A stretch of 47,595 nucleotides of DNA from an uncultured Lentisphaeria bacterium (GCA_905211485.1 CAJMAW010000005.1:1-47595); one strand, 5' to 3'. Positions 33,083 to 43,205 are shown, numbered from the stretch's first letter. The notes: generated by a model not told the origin, from the sequence alone. Numbers and translations are program-made.

Positions 33083-33440
33083 TTTTCCGCGGTCCGGTTT
33101 TCCGTTCCTTATACGGGGACCGATCCGCCCTCTCATGTTAATAAAGTAAAAAGTCTGAACTTGTAATATATCCTTTTTTCCGCAATATCAAAAAGGAATC
33201 CGGAGCTTTTCTCATTTTTTTCAGAAAAAAACGCTTTCCCGCCTCTTTCTTCAGAGGTTCTTCCCAGAGCGGGAAACGGCTGATGATGAAAGAACAGAAG
33301 AGCAGAAGAACTGGCAAAGGGTTGAAGAATGCAGCAAACACCGCCGTCGGCAGAAGCGCGGAACCCGGACTCCGCTCTTTATTCTTTCCCCCCGAACAGC
33401 TCCACCTCCGCCGTCCTCGCTGAAATACCGGGGACGGCTC
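33083..33440. other. Intergenic stretch between leuA and lnt
   Basis: No gene is supported. The right half is GC-rich, and the left part (33,160-33,190) is AT-rich and probably holds the leuA promoter. A TATATT box is visible on the minus strand (complement near 33,166-33,171) but its -35 box is poor. Confidence 0.5.
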
Positions 33441-35438
33441 TCATTTTCCCAGACGGCGCATCGAAGCCCGCAGTTCCTCTCGGGAGACTTCAAAGGGTCT
33501 GGCGATCGCCTGCGCGACCTGACGCCAGCGCCAGAGAGCGGCGGCTCCGCCCGACGCAAAAAGAATCCAGCAGAAAAGAACAAAGACGTTCCCATGCCGC
33601 GCATAAAAGGTAGGCGTATGCTTCAGCGGAACTTTCACCATGAATTTCGCCGAAGCGCTTCCCTTGATTTCAGGCATGAGGATTTCTTTGCGCCGACCGG
33701 GATCGTACTGTTTGTAAATACAGTCCGCAAGTCTTCCGGCGGGGTCCACCAGGACGGAATAATTGGAGTTCCCGCAGCGGAGCATCGGCAGACGGTTTTC
33801 CACCGCACGGAAAATCGAATTGGCGAAATGCTGATCCGGTTCAAAACTTGTCGGATACCACGCATCGTTGGTAATGACCAGAAGCAGATTGGCCCCGGCA
33901 AGGACATGCCCGCGTGAAACGTGGGGGAAGACATCCTCATAGCAGATGGAAATCCCCGCACGGACTCCGGGACCGACTTCCAGAGGACGGAATCCCGGCC
34001 CTGGCGTCAGATTCCGCCCCATGCCGATCCATTCGGTAAGAACGGGAAAGATCTCTCCCAGCGGGACGAATTCCCCGAAAGGAACAATCCGGACCTTGGA
34101 ATACCGGTCCGCGATTTCCAGCAGGGGTTCTTTCCCGGGATGCAGGAGGAGGGCGGAATTCAAGAGATCAAAATCCGTCAGGGAGCGGATTTCCCCGAAG
34201 TCGGGGCTGCCAATCAGGAAAGGGATCCCCGCTTCGTCCAGAAGGCTTTTCAGGCGTTGACGGTATTCCGAAGCAAATACGGATCCCCCTCTGTAGGCTG
34301 TCGGGACTGCCGTTTCCGGCCATACCAGCAGCGCCAGCGGCAGCATCTCCCCCAGGCTGGCAGGATCCGAAAGCGCTCCGGACGATGGATTCCGGATGGA
34401 TTCCTCCAGAAAATTCTGGATCTGTTTCTCCCTCCCCGCGGAACTTTTCTCCAGAAGTTCCCGGCTCAGCGAAAGACAGGTTTCCAGGGCTTCTCTTTCC
34501 TGTCCCGGCAGCGGATCTCTTCTCTGCGTCAGATTCGGCTGGACCACCCCCACGGGGAAGAGACGCGTGTTTTCACGGGAATATTCGCCGCGCCCGGCCT
34601 CATATTCCTCCAGTTTTCCCCTTCCGAACCAGGTGCAGAAAATGATCCCGAGGAAGGCCAGGATCAAGGGATAAGGCCGTTTGTACTTCCCTTCCCTGGA
34701 GCTCTTCCAGAATCCGTGAAGAGCGAAGAACAGCGCCAGATTCATGAATATCAGCAGGAAGCTCACGCCGTACACCCCCGTATACTCGCAGATCTGGATG
34801 ATGATCGCATTCTTCCATTGGGAAATCCCGAGCAGGTTCCAGGGGAATCCCGTAAAAATCCAGGATCGGATCCATTCCAGACAAACCCACCATGCCGAAA
34901 GCGAGAGCGCCGCGGCAATCTCCATCAGCGGATGAAAGCGGTAAAATTCCGCCATTCGTTCCGCCCCCTCCAGCCGGACCGACGGCGGATATGCCAGATT
35001 CCGGAAGAAAAAAGGCACCAGCGCCGCCCAGAACCCCGTAAACGCCCCGAGCACCGCGGCAAAGACAAAGGGAATCAGCACAAAAATCTCCCGCAGCCAG
35101 AAACAGCCGACCAGATTCCAGACATAGCCGAAAAAGAAACCGTAGACCCCCGCGCGGAGAGCGCTCTTCCCGCGGATGATCCAGAAAAGCGGCAGGAGCG
35201 CAAACCATGCGGCACCATCCCAGTTGATCCCCGGATAGGCACATGCCAGCAGGACGGCAAAAAAGGAGAGCACAACAAGTTCCAGCAGAGTCTGTCTCCA
35301 GGAAGAACGGAAGGCGAGTCTTCGCGCAGCGGATTCGTCGGCGGACGGAGGAGCATCGGCGGGAATGGAAGAGACTCCGGACAGTCCGGAAGATTCGGAA
35401 GACGGCAACACAGGGGGGTTCCGGGATATGATATTCAA
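33441..35438 (-). CDS. lnt: Apolipoprotein N-acyltransferase
   Basis: A 665-residue integral membrane enzyme that adds the third acyl chain to lipoproteins on the periplasmic side of the inner membrane. Six or so helices lie between about residue 45 and 255. The nitrilase-like domain (about 285-600) has the catalytic Glu in VWPETAVP (about 372), Lys in YSKVRIVPFGEF (about 445) and Cys in GISICYEDVFP (about 510). A final helix (about 620-640) follows. It is longer than the usual 510 residues because of an N-terminal tail and an insert near 330-360. It implies an outer membrane. It is divergent from nadB. Confidence 0.92.
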   Translation of the reverse strand: MNIISRNPPVLPSSESSGLSGVSSIPADAPPSADESAARRLAFRSSWRQTLLELVVLSFFAVLLACAYPGINWDGAAWFALLPLFWIIRGKSALRAGVYGFFFGYVWNLVGCFWLREIFVLIPFVFAAVLGAFTGFWAALVPFFFRNLAYPPSVRLEGAERMAEFYRFHPLMEIAAALSLSAWWVCLEWIRSWIFTGFPWNLLGISQWKNAIIIQICEYTGVYGVSFLLIFMNLALFFALHGFWKSSREGKYKRPYPLILAFLGIIFCTWFGRGKLEEYEAGRGEYSRENTRLFPVGVVQPNLTQRRDPLPGQEREALETCLSLSRELLEKSSAGREKQIQNFLEESIRNPSSGALSDPASLGEMLPLALLVWPETAVPTAYRGGSVFASEYRQRLKSLLDEAGIPFLIGSPDFGEIRSLTDFDLLNSALLLHPGKEPLLEIADRYSKVRIVPFGEFVPLGEIFPVLTEWIGMGRNLTPGPGFRPLEVGPGVRAGISICYEDVFPHVSRGHVLAGANLLLVITNDAWYPTSFEPDQHFANSIFRAVENRLPMLRCGNSNYSVLVDPAGRLADCIYKQYDPGRRKEILMPEIKGSASAKFMVKVPLKHTPTFYARHGNVFVLFCWILFASGGAAALWRWRQVAQAIARPFEVSREELRASMRRLGK

Positions 35439-35508
35439 CGTTTTTCAACCTTTCTCCGACGAAAACTCTCGTCTAATTTTCAGATTCATTGGAAAAAACA
35501 GCGTTCAG

Positions 35509-35523
35509 GGTGTACTTTACACC
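35509..35523. promoter_or_regulatory. Perfect palindrome between lnt and nadB
   Basis: GGTGTA-CTT-TACACC, a 15-bp site with perfect 6-bp arms, 48 bases before the nadB start. It may be an operator for NAD synthesis genes or for lnt; no regulator can be named. Confidence 0.5.
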
Positions 35524-35570
35524 ATGATCCGCGGAAAAAAAACGCAGGAAACAACGCTGACAGGAAAAAA

Positions 35571-37235
35571 ATGATTGCATCCAATGAAATTTTCTTCGAC
35601 CATCTGGTCATAGGGAGCGGACTTGCGGGACTCTCCACGGCATTGATGCTGGCGGAGAAAAGCAAAGGCCAGATCGCCGTCGTCACGAAAGGTGCGATCG
35701 ACGATTGCAACTCAAAGCTCGCCCAGGGAGGCATTGCCTGCGTCACAGATGTCGGGGACACCTTTGAAGAGCATCTGGCCGACACGCTTGCGGCAGGCGA
35801 TCATCTCTGCAACGCGGAAGCCGTCATGGCCATCATCAAAAACGGTCCGGAACGGATCCGCTGGCTGATTGAACTCGGGACCCATTTCACCACCCGCGGC
35901 GAAATGGGGGACAACAACGCAGAAAGCAGAGATGAACTGGATCTCGGCCGTGAAGGCGGGCACAAGAAACGCCGCGTCATCCATGCGGGAGACATCACCG
36001 GAGCGGAAGTGGAACGCAGTCTGGTGGCGGCGTGCAGAGAGAATCCAAGGATCCATGTTTTTGAACATCATGTGGCTGTGGACCTCGTCTGTTCCTGGAG
36101 ACTCGGATGGATGGGTATGAACCAGTGTCTCGGCGCCTATGTGCTCGACATCCGGAAAAACAAGGTGGAAACCTTCACCTCCCTCAGCACCACGGTGGCG
36201 ACCGGCGGATGCGGAAAGGTTTATCTGTACACCAGCAATCCGGATGTGGCGTGCGGAGCCGGGGTTGCTCTCTGTTACCGCGCGTTCGCCAAGATTGCCA
36301 ACATGGAATTTTATCAGTTCCATCCGACGATTCTGTATCATCCGCAGGTCAAATCCTTTCTCATCAGTGAAGCGCTCCGCGGCGAAGGGGGAACACTCAA
36401 GGTCATGAATCCGGACGGGGAACTGGTCGAATTCATGCAGAATTATCATGAGATGAAGAGCCTTGCCCCGCGCGACGTTGTGGCGCGCGCAATTGACAAC
36501 GAACTCAAACGCAGCGGTCAGAACTGCGTATATCTGGACATGCGCCATCACAACGGAGATTTTCTGAGAAAACGTTTCCCGAATATTTATGCCAAATGTC
36601 TGGAGGCTGGAATCGACATGGCGCATGATCCGATTCCGGTTGTCCCCGCGGCGCATTTCAGCTGCGGAGGAGTGAAGACGGACGTCAACGGTTTCACGGG
36701 AATCGACGGGCTCTATGCGGTCGGGGAAGTGGGCTGCACGGGGCTTCACGGAGCAAACCGTCTTGCGAGCAACAGTCTTCTGGAAGCGCTGGTGGTTTCC
36801 GGGAATGCGGCGGCGCATATTGCGGAAAACGAGGATGAGCTCCGCAGTTCACGCACGGGAAAAAAGGTGCCGCTCTGGACCTGCGGAGACGCCACAAGTT
36901 CGGATGAACAGGTGGTCATTTCCCACAACTGGGAGGAAATCCGCCGCTTCATGTGGGACTATGTCGGAATCTACCGGACCAACAAGCGCCTGGAACGGGC
37001 AAAAAGCCGGATCAAGAACATTCAGAGGGAAATCGAAAAATACTACTGGGATTTCCATCTGACCAAAGACCTGATCGAGTTGCGCAACCTCGCCACCGTG
37101 GCGGAACTGATCATCAATTCGGCCATGAGCCGGAAGGAAAGCCGGGGACTGCATTACAACGCGGACTATCCCGCGCGAGATCCCGCCCTCGACGGGGTGG
37201 ACACCATCATTCAGAAACCTTTTTCAAGCCAGTGA
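35571..37235 (+). CDS. nadB: L-aspartate oxidase
   Basis: A 554-residue flavoprotein of the succinate dehydrogenase/fumarate reductase family that oxidises aspartate to iminoaspartate for NAD synthesis. It shows FAD site HLVIGSGLAGLSTALMLAE, SKLAQGGIAC (about 45), GHKKRRVIHAGDITGAEVE (about 130), ATGGCGKVYLYTSNPD (about 210), EFYQFHPTILY (about 250) and SEALRGEGG (about 265). The second FAD motif is YAVGEVGCTGLHGANRLASNSLLE (about 380). ATG 35571 has AGGA upstream. No nadA or nadC is near. The PcnB-like gene follows after 19 bases. Confidence 0.94.
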   Translation: MIASNEIFFDHLVIGSGLAGLSTALMLAEKSKGQIAVVTKGAIDDCNSKLAQGGIACVTDVGDTFEEHLADTLAAGDHLCNAEAVMAIIKNGPERIRWLIELGTHFTTRGEMGDNNAESRDELDLGREGGHKKRRVIHAGDITGAEVERSLVAACRENPRIHVFEHHVAVDLVCSWRLGWMGMNQCLGAYVLDIRKNKVETFTSLSTTVATGGCGKVYLYTSNPDVACGAGVALCYRAFAKIANMEFYQFHPTILYHPQVKSFLISEALRGEGGTLKVMNPDGELVEFMQNYHEMKSLAPRDVVARAIDNELKRSGQNCVYLDMRHHNGDFLRKRFPNIYAKCLEAGIDMAHDPIPVVPAAHFSCGGVKTDVNGFTGIDGLYAVGEVGCTGLHGANRLASNSLLEALVVSGNAAAHIAENEDELRSSRTGKKVPLWTCGDATSSDEQVVISHNWEEIRRFMWDYVGIYRTNKRLERAKSRIKNIQREIEKYYWDFHLTKDLIELRNLATVAELIINSAMSRKESRGLHYNADYPARDPALDGVDTIIQKPFSSQ

Positions 37236-37254
37236 ACACAACCTCTCCCCGGAT

Positions 37255-38553
37255 ATGAGCATCAGACCGAAAATCGCGGAACACATCGCCGCCACCGTGG
37301 CGGAACTTCAGAATGCGGGATATGAGACTTATATCGTCGGGGGAGCAGTCAGGGATTTCCTTCTGGAGCGTCAGCCGAAGGATTATGATCTTTCCACTTC
37401 AGCGACGCCGGAACAGATCAAAAAGGTTTTTGCCAAACGAAAGGTCCTGATCATCGGGCGGCGCTTCCGTCTTGTCCATCTCTACCACGGCAAAGACATT
37501 ATTGAAATCAGCACTTTCCGGAAGCGTCCGGAGCAAAGCGCCCTGCCGGAACGGAACGAGCGCGCCGCTCAGGTTCCTGAGAACATGATCTTCCGGGATA
37601 ATGAATTCGGCAGCGCCGAAGAAGATGCGCGGAGACGCGATTTCACGATCAATTCCATTTTCTACGACCCCATTCACGACAAACTCATCGACCATACCGC
37701 TTATGGAGTGAGAGACATCACTGCAGGCATCGTGCGGACCATCGGAGATCCGAAACTGCGTTTTGAGGAAGATCCCGTCCGGATTCTCCGGGCACTCAAA
37801 CTGGTCGGGCAGTACAGTTTTGTCCTGGAGAAGGAAACGGAAAAGGCTTTGCATGACTGCATGCCGCTGATCCGTCACGCCTCCCCTTCCCGAATGACTC
37901 TGGAACTCGAAAAAATCCTGAAAAATCCCTACGGCGACAGAATTCTTCCCTGTTTTCACAAATTCGGTTTTCTGATGTATTTTCTTCCTTTCCTGGAAGA
38001 ACATTACGACTCCCCTCAGTTCCGTTATGCACTGGCCCTGCTTGCAAAACGCAATGAACGGCTCCTCGCCGGAAAATATCGTGACAGCCTTTCCCTGGTG
38101 AATGCAATCTTCACCCTCGCCTTTGCAAAAGCGCTTCCGGGGAAAAATTCCCCGGGAAAACTCTGGGAAGAAAACTATCCCGGAATTGAAAATGACTTCA
38201 AGGATCTGATCTCACAGATTTTTCACCCGCATATCATTACAAAACGGAGTACGGCAGCCGCCATCCGTTCGCTTCTTTTCCAGCCGCGTTTCAAAAATCC
38301 GGAAGCGGCACATCGTTTTACGGGAACTCACGGATATGCCACGGCAAGAGAACTCGCTGTGATCCGGAATGCTGTTGACGGCACAATTCCCGATTACGAG
38401 GAACGCTGCCCGCTTCCTGACCCGGCCTATACGGGCAAGAAATCCCGCAGGCGGGGACGCCGCCGCCGGGGAAAACACAAAGCGCCATTCATTCCCGCAG
38501 CTCCTGATTCCGCGGGTGGAAATGCAGCCGGAGCATCCCAGCAAAATCAGTGA
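37255..38553 (+). CDS. pcnB: Poly(A) polymerase / CCA-adding-type nucleotidyltransferase
   Basis: A 432-residue class II nucleotidyltransferase. The head domain has YIVGGAVRDFLL and the metal-binding DYDLSTSA (about 43). It is followed by FRLVHLYHGKDIIEISTFR with the third acidic residue and EEDARRRDFTINSIFYDP (about 122). The RNA-binding domain follows, with FEEDPVRILRALKLV (about 165). The C-terminus is strongly basic (RRRGRRRRGKHK), as in PcnB of Gram-negative bacteria, and favours poly(A) polymerase over CCA-adding enzyme. It is probably co-transcribed with nadB. Confidence 0.85.
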   Translation: MSIRPKIAEHIAATVAELQNAGYETYIVGGAVRDFLLERQPKDYDLSTSATPEQIKKVFAKRKVLIIGRRFRLVHLYHGKDIIEISTFRKRPEQSALPERNERAAQVPENMIFRDNEFGSAEEDARRRDFTINSIFYDPIHDKLIDHTAYGVRDITAGIVRTIGDPKLRFEEDPVRILRALKLVGQYSFVLEKETEKALHDCMPLIRHASPSRMTLELEKILKNPYGDRILPCFHKFGFLMYFLPFLEEHYDSPQFRYALALLAKRNERLLAGKYRDSLSLVNAIFTLAFAKALPGKNSPGKLWEENYPGIENDFKDLISQIFHPHIITKRSTAAAIRSLLFQPRFKNPEAAHRFTGTHGYATARELAVIRNAVDGTIPDYEERCPLPDPAYTGKKSRRRGRRRRGKHKAPFIPAAPDSAGGNAAGASQQNQ

Positions 38554-38976
38554 CCCCCAAAGAATACATCGGACTTCTTTGCCGGGTACGGACAATGGAA
38601 ACATGATGCGGCGGGGGCGCCGCGCGCCCGGAGAGCGGGAAAAAAAGGGGGCGCGGAGAAATGAAGAAGGGGGGGAGAGACGGTCAAATCTCTGTACTTT
38701 CTGCTTTTCCCTGATTTTCCTTCTTATCATCACCTTTCTCTTTTCTGAAAAAATCAAAGATAAAATAAGATAAATCAGGATGGCGCTTTCTCTGAATGTG
38801 CGTGTGGTCCGCAGGCGGGGCGCTCTGCGACAAGGGGTTATATGGCGGAGTCAGGGCCTCTCCTCGCTCCTCCCCGGGGAAACACGTTCTGCATTTATTT
38901 TCTCCTTCTCTGCAGTTCCCGCATGAAAATTCAAACCGAAAGGCAAGGCGTTCTTTCAGAGAGAGAAGGAATCTGC
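38554..38976. other. Convergent intergenic stretch
   Basis: No gene is supported between the two convergent genes. It contains G-runs (about 38,645-38,680), an AT-rich patch (38,745-38,775) and no clear terminator hairpin. Confidence 0.5.
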
Positions 38977-39822
38977 TCAGATCCATTTCAGAATGGTTTT
39001 GGACTTTTTCCCGGAATCCTGACTGTCCTGTTTTGTCTCCCCGGCGTTCTTGTCTTTCTCTTCCGAAGAGGGGGAAGCAGACGGATTTCCAGTCTGGGCT
39101 TCTTCTTTTCCGGAAGTCTCTGCCCGTGCGGGAGTGCCGGAACCGAACGGAGCGGATTCGGCTGTTGTTCCCTGCGGAGAAGTCTGTGCGGAAGTTTTAG
39201 CGGGCGCGGCAGGGGCGGCGGAATCTTTGCGCTGTTTAGAAGAAGAAGGGGTTCGCTCTTTTTGCCCGGAATCCTCCTCTCCGGAAGAAGCATCCGGGTT
39301 CTCCTTTTCCCCGTCCCAGCCGGAATCCTTTTCCTCCCAATCCTCACGGGGCGATTCCTTCTTGTCGGACACGTTTTTGACGAGTTCAATATGATTGACC
39401 TCGAGATAATAGTCATTCGAGCGGATCCGTTCCTTTCCCCGTCCGCTCGAAGGGACTCTGCGCACGATGGCATAAAGCGTCACAGGGACGGGGAGCTCCA
39501 CTCTGGAAAGCAGAGAAATAATTTCATCGGTTTTTCTGGAAACCACAAGAAATTTCCCGGATTCCTTATCCGGGATCTCTTCAATGGACAGGGAAATGAA
39601 ACGGTCCGCGCGAACCGCCCCTTCCAGCTTGGAAGGAATCACCGCAAGAAACTCGTTCAGCGTGGCTGTGACACACACCTTCTTGTTCCGGAAATCCTCC
39701 GGAACCAGCCTCAGGGATGTGATGTCAACATCCTTATAGTCATAAAATTTATTCCTTTGCGCAAATCCTGGAAGGCATGCCGACAGCAGAAGAAGCAGGA
39801 GAAAAACAAATTTTTTGTTCAT
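38977..39822 (-). CDS. Secreted protein with a low-complexity tail, function unknown
   Basis: A 281-residue protein with a clear signal peptide (MNKKFVFLLLLLLSACLPGFAQ). A Cys in the LSAC-like stretch could be a lipobox, although the residue after it (LPG) is unusual. A globular domain (about 23-150; DITSLRLVPEDFRNKKVCV, FLVVSRKTDEIISLL, YYLEVNHIELVK) looks like a beta barrel of OB type. The last 130 residues are Ser/Glu/Lys/Pro-rich and disordered. The start has AAGGAT upstream. I do not recognise the family. It is convergent with pcnB and likely acts in the periplasm. Confidence 0.65.
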   Translation of the reverse strand: MNKKFVFLLLLLLSACLPGFAQRNKFYDYKDVDITSLRLVPEDFRNKKVCVTATLNEFLAVIPSKLEGAVRADRFISLSIEEIPDKESGKFLVVSRKTDEIISLLSRVELPVPVTLYAIVRRVPSSGRGKERIRSNDYYLEVNHIELVKNVSDKKESPREDWEEKDSGWDGEKENPDASSGEEDSGQKERTPSSSKQRKDSAAPAAPAKTSAQTSPQGTTAESAPFGSGTPARAETSGKEEAQTGNPSASPSSEEKDKNAGETKQDSQDSGKKSKTILKWI

Positions 39823-40270
39823 ACAGAATATCCTTAAAAAAAATAAGATCCCGGAAATCGTCTACCAGATATGGCATTAACTGAGAAAGATAAATGCCAT
39901 TTCTCATTTTTGCAAGTGAAAGATTCCGCACATCCGATCCTTTTCAAAGGTTTTTCACATCACAAGGAAGAAAAGCCTTCACTGCATCTCGTTTCCTCAC
40001 TGAAAATACTGAAAATTCCCGGGCAGGATTCGATATTGCAGCACTTTTTTCTTTTTTTCTCTTTTTTTCTCCCCGTCCCTTGCGGAAACAGCAGGAAGAA
40101 TCCCGGCATTCATTTCCCGGGCGGCGCAATCGCTCCGGAGAGCATTTTTCCCTCCTTTTTTCCAGCACCATCCGGCAGAAAAAACAGCGACAGACAAAAC
40201 GGGGTCAACGGCAGACACGGAGAAAAGCGGAGCGAAAATCTCAAACACAAAAACCAAAAACGGCGGAAGA
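39823..40270. other. Intergenic stretch with overlapping inverted repeats
   Basis: No gene is supported. Upstream of the secreted protein gene lie two interleaved inverted repeats: ATGGCATT (39871-39878) with AATGCCAT (39893-39900), and TGAGAAA (39882-39888) with TTTCTCA (39900-39906). The rest is T-rich without a readable site. Confidence 0.5.
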
Positions 40271-41440
40271 TCAGAATTCTTCCTCCGGCTGTCTCCAGAC
40301 GGGAGCAATCCCTGTCACTTCCAGACAGGGGCGTGAACAGTTTTTCATCCAATGCTGCACTCCGGTAACTCTCACAGCCCGGTGTTCCCAGAGATTCAGT
40401 CCATGCGAGCCGCCGAGAATATAGGCGAATGGATACCAGGCACGGTGAATCCGGATCGCCAGGACATGAGAGAAAAAAACCGTCTTCAGCGGGCCTCCGT
40501 CCGGAAGCGGGAGAAGCACCCCTTCCATGGAAACGTTTTTTTCCAGTCCGTCAAGGAAGGGATCCATGGCGGGAAGGAGAAAAAAATCCATCTCTTCCTG
40601 TACCTTCTGCTGCGGCGGGAGCGGAGGATCCGTGCGCCTCCGCTCCTCCTCCTTTCCGGGAGCGATGACCGCATAGGATGCAACGGCGGTGGCGGAAAGC
40701 CCTCTTTCTCCCGGGAGCCGCCGCGGAGAGGGGACGAGTCTGTCCTTCATGCCGGAAGGCTGCGGCTCATTGCTCTTTTCATCCGCTTCCGCCTCCGGGA
40801 ATTGGACATACTTTGCATTCACATATCCGCTGAAGCCTTTGAGCGGAACGATCCGCAGCCATTTTCCACTGCGCGAATGTTCAAGCACAGTCAGCTTCCC
40901 GGCAGCGGGACCGATTCTGCCGTAGGCTTCGTAAGCGACGCTCGGCCCGGAACGAAGAATGCTTCCCTCCTCCGGGATTCCATCCCCGTCCAGGAAGAGA
41001 GCAGATACCCACATGGCAGCGTTTTCCGGCAGAAGAATCTCCAGCCACTGCCCTTTCTCCGCGAGCACCTTCACTTCGCTTCCGGCCGGCAGGAGTGCGA
41101 CAGACGTTGCGGAAAGGTCGGGCCGGATACGCACATTCAAACAGTCTGGAATCGTCCTGGCAGTGACGCATTCCCTCATCAGCGGATCCTCTTTCCGGGA
41201 GGCATCTCTGTTTTCCTGTCTCTCTTTTCCCTTTTCTCCTTTCCCCTCCTCCCCCCGGGACGGCGGAAGGAAAACAGAAAGGGAAAAGAAAAGGAAGAGA
41301 CAGCACAGGCACAGTTTTCCCCGGCGTCTCCTCCAGCACCGCCGTATCGGGATTCCGTGCATCCCGGACGGAGCATCGCCATTCCCGGGTCCTTCTCCCT
41401 TCCTTTCCCTTCTTCTCACAATTCTCTCCGTTCCCATCAT
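40271..41440 (-). CDS. Membrane-anchored protein with two bacterial SH3 domains
   Basis: A protein of about 389 residues with a basic N-terminal region and one membrane helix (CLCCLFLFFSLSVFL), then a charged linker. Two SH3b-like domains follow: the first around CLNVRIRPDLSATSVALLPAGSEVKVL, the second around SILRSGPSVAYEAYGRIG with GYVNAKYVQF. A C-terminal domain of about 100 residues (FLLPAMDPFLDGLEKN, NLWEHRAVRVTGVQHW) has no recognised match and resembles an OB-type fold by pattern. SH3b domains usually bind the cell wall. The start is uncertain: ATG 41440 has a weak GGAA site and ATG 41362 is possible. Confidence 0.65.
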   Translation of the reverse strand: MMGTERIVRRRERKGEGPGNGDAPSGMHGIPIRRCWRRRRGKLCLCCLFLFFSLSVFLPPSRGEEGKGEKGKERQENRDASRKEDPLMRECVTARTIPDCLNVRIRPDLSATSVALLPAGSEVKVLAEKGQWLEILLPENAAMWVSALFLDGDGIPEEGSILRSGPSVAYEAYGRIGPAAGKLTVLEHSRSGKWLRIVPLKGFSGYVNAKYVQFPEAEADEKSNEPQPSGMKDRLVPSPRRLPGERGLSATAVASYAVIAPGKEEERRRTDPPLPPQQKVQEEMDFFLLPAMDPFLDGLEKNVSMEGVLLPLPDGGPLKTVFFSHVLAIRIHRAWYPFAYILGGSHGLNLWEHRAVRVTGVQHWMKNCSRPCLEVTGIAPVWRQPEEEF

Positions 41441-41819
41441 TCCATATTCCGCAAACCCATGCAGCCATGTACAACTGTGCAACAGTATATTTCTGTTATA
41501 CTTCCGTCATTGAGACCGGGTTCACCGGGTTCAGACACTTTGCGTCCCCTCCCCCGCGGAAAATCTATACCGGAGTGCTGAAAATTCAAGATTTTCCGCA
41601 ATTTTTCCCCGCAGACGCTTTTCCAAAGTCAGACCGCGCCTCATGCGGGGACAGGAAAATCATGCGGAAACTGGAAAAGAGGAAAAGCAAAGAGTATAGT
41701 ATGGAGACAGATTGATTCATGAACAGCGAATCTTTCCCGTTCACGATTCACCATCCTCTTCCGTTCTTTCCCGGAGGGGGGAAAATCAACAGCAGCAGCA
41801 CAGGAGATGCCCGGCCATC

Positions 41820-43205
41820 ATGGAGCGACAGAACAGGATCAGCAGTGCCTGGACATGGATCCCCACACTCTATTTTGCCGAAGGAGCACCGAACGTTCTG
41901 GCCGTGACGGTTTCCTTTGTCATGCTGCTCAATCTGGGCATGGCGCTTGAATGGGCGGTTTTCTGGACTTCGCTCCTGGGGCTGCCGTGGGGATTGAAAC
42001 CCCTCTGGAGTCCGCTGCTCGACATGAAGGGAAGCAAACGCTCCTGGATCCTCGCGACGGAATGTTTGACAGGAGTGCTGTTGCTGCTCATAGCGTTTTC
42101 CTGTCCTCTGGGCGCATCCTTCCGGGGATTTTTCTGCATCATAGCCCTCTTCTTCCTGATCGCGTTCACATCGGCGACCCACGACGCGGCGGCGGACGGA
42201 TATTACATCATCGCTCTCAGCGAACATGACCAGGCCTTCTATTCGGGATTGAGAAGCGCCTTCTACAAAGCGGCGGTCCTGGCCGGTCAGGGAGGGCTTG
42301 TGATGCTGGCGGGAATTCTCATGGAATCGGATCTTTCCTCTTCTGCGGCCTGGATGCTCTGCATGATCGTTCCGGCGCTGTTTTTTCTGGGGTTGAGGGT
42401 TTATCACGGGCATGTGCTGCCGGAACTGGAGATGGACCGTCCGGGACATCTTTCCGGAGCTTCGGGATTTCTGGAAATCATTCTTTCCTTTTTCCGGAAG
42501 AAAAAGATCGTCTCCGCACTGCTGTTTCTGCTTTTCTACCGTTTTGCGGAGGCCCAGCTGAAGGTGGCGGTGCCGTTTCTGCTGAATCCGCGTGAATCGG
42601 GAGGACTCGGACTGAGCATCGAAGAGCAGGGATTCCTTTACGGAACATGCGGGATGGCGGCGCTGATCGCAGGGGGAATCGCCGCCGGATTTCTCGTCGC
42701 CAGGGACGGCATCGGGAAATGGTTCTGGCCCATGGCGCTCGCAATCAATCTGCCCGATTTTCTTTATGTGTATCTGGCCTTCGCCATGCCGGAGAATCTC
42801 CTTGTCATCGGATCCTGCATCTTCATCGAGCAGTTCGGATACGGATTCGGGCTCACCGGCGCCATGCTGTTCATGGTCTTCTACACTGCGGACAGCGGCA
42901 GTTTCAAGACGAGTCATTTCGCCCTCATGACGGGAATCACGGCCATCGGGCTGAGCATACCGGGGATGTTTTCCGGGCATCTCATGAAATCCATGCCGTC
43001 CTTTCTTGCCTCTCTCGGGGAGAAAATTCCCGAATGGGCCTCCTCCTCCTTCCTCGCCTTTTTCCGGGGAGGAGATGCAGACCAATACCGCATTTTCTTT
43101 CTCTGGATCGTTCTCTGCACTGCAGTATCCTTCTATACGGTTCACCTGGTCTCCAAAGGCCTGGATCCCTCGTTCGGAAAATCCCGGACAGACCCGGAAC
43201 ACTAG
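41820..43205 (+). CDS. AmpG-like major facilitator (PAT family)
   Basis: A 461-residue membrane protein with about 12 hydrophobic segments. It opens YFAEGAPNVLAVTVSFVML, the family entry motif, and then WTSLLGLPWGLKPLWSPLLDMKGSKRSWI, which matches the AmpG/PAT signature. AmpG imports muropeptides (GlcNAc-anhydroMurNAc peptides) into the cytoplasm for cell-wall recycling; PAT relatives carry acetyl-CoA. ATG 41820 is chosen because it begins where the family starts, but the ribosome binding site (AGGAG, 41802-41806) is somewhat far. The earlier frame from 41712 is low in family resemblance. Confidence 0.85.
   Translation: MERQNRISSAWTWIPTLYFAEGAPNVLAVTVSFVMLLNLGMALEWAVFWTSLLGLPWGLKPLWSPLLDMKGSKRSWILATECLTGVLLLLIAFSCPLGASFRGFFCIIALFFLIAFTSATHDAAADGYYIIALSEHDQAFYSGLRSAFYKAAVLAGQGGLVMLAGILMESDLSSSAAWMLCMIVPALFFLGLRVYHGHVLPELEMDRPGHLSGASGFLEIILSFFRKKKIVSALLFLLFYRFAEAQLKVAVPFLLNPRESGGLGLSIEEQGFLYGTCGMAALIAGGIAAGFLVARDGIGKWFWPMALAINLPDFLYVYLAFAMPENLLVIGSCIFIEQFGYGFGLTGAMLFMVFYTADSGSFKTSHFALMTGITAIGLSIPGMFSGHLMKSMPSFLASLGEKIPEWASSSFLAFFRGGDADQYRIFFLWIVLCTAVSFYTVHLVSKGLDPSFGKSRTDPEH

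Noticed and set aside
33921..35570. Plus-strand frame extending nadB upstream by about 550 codons
   Set aside because: This part is the antisense of lnt; the NadB family start is at 35571 with its own ribosome binding site.
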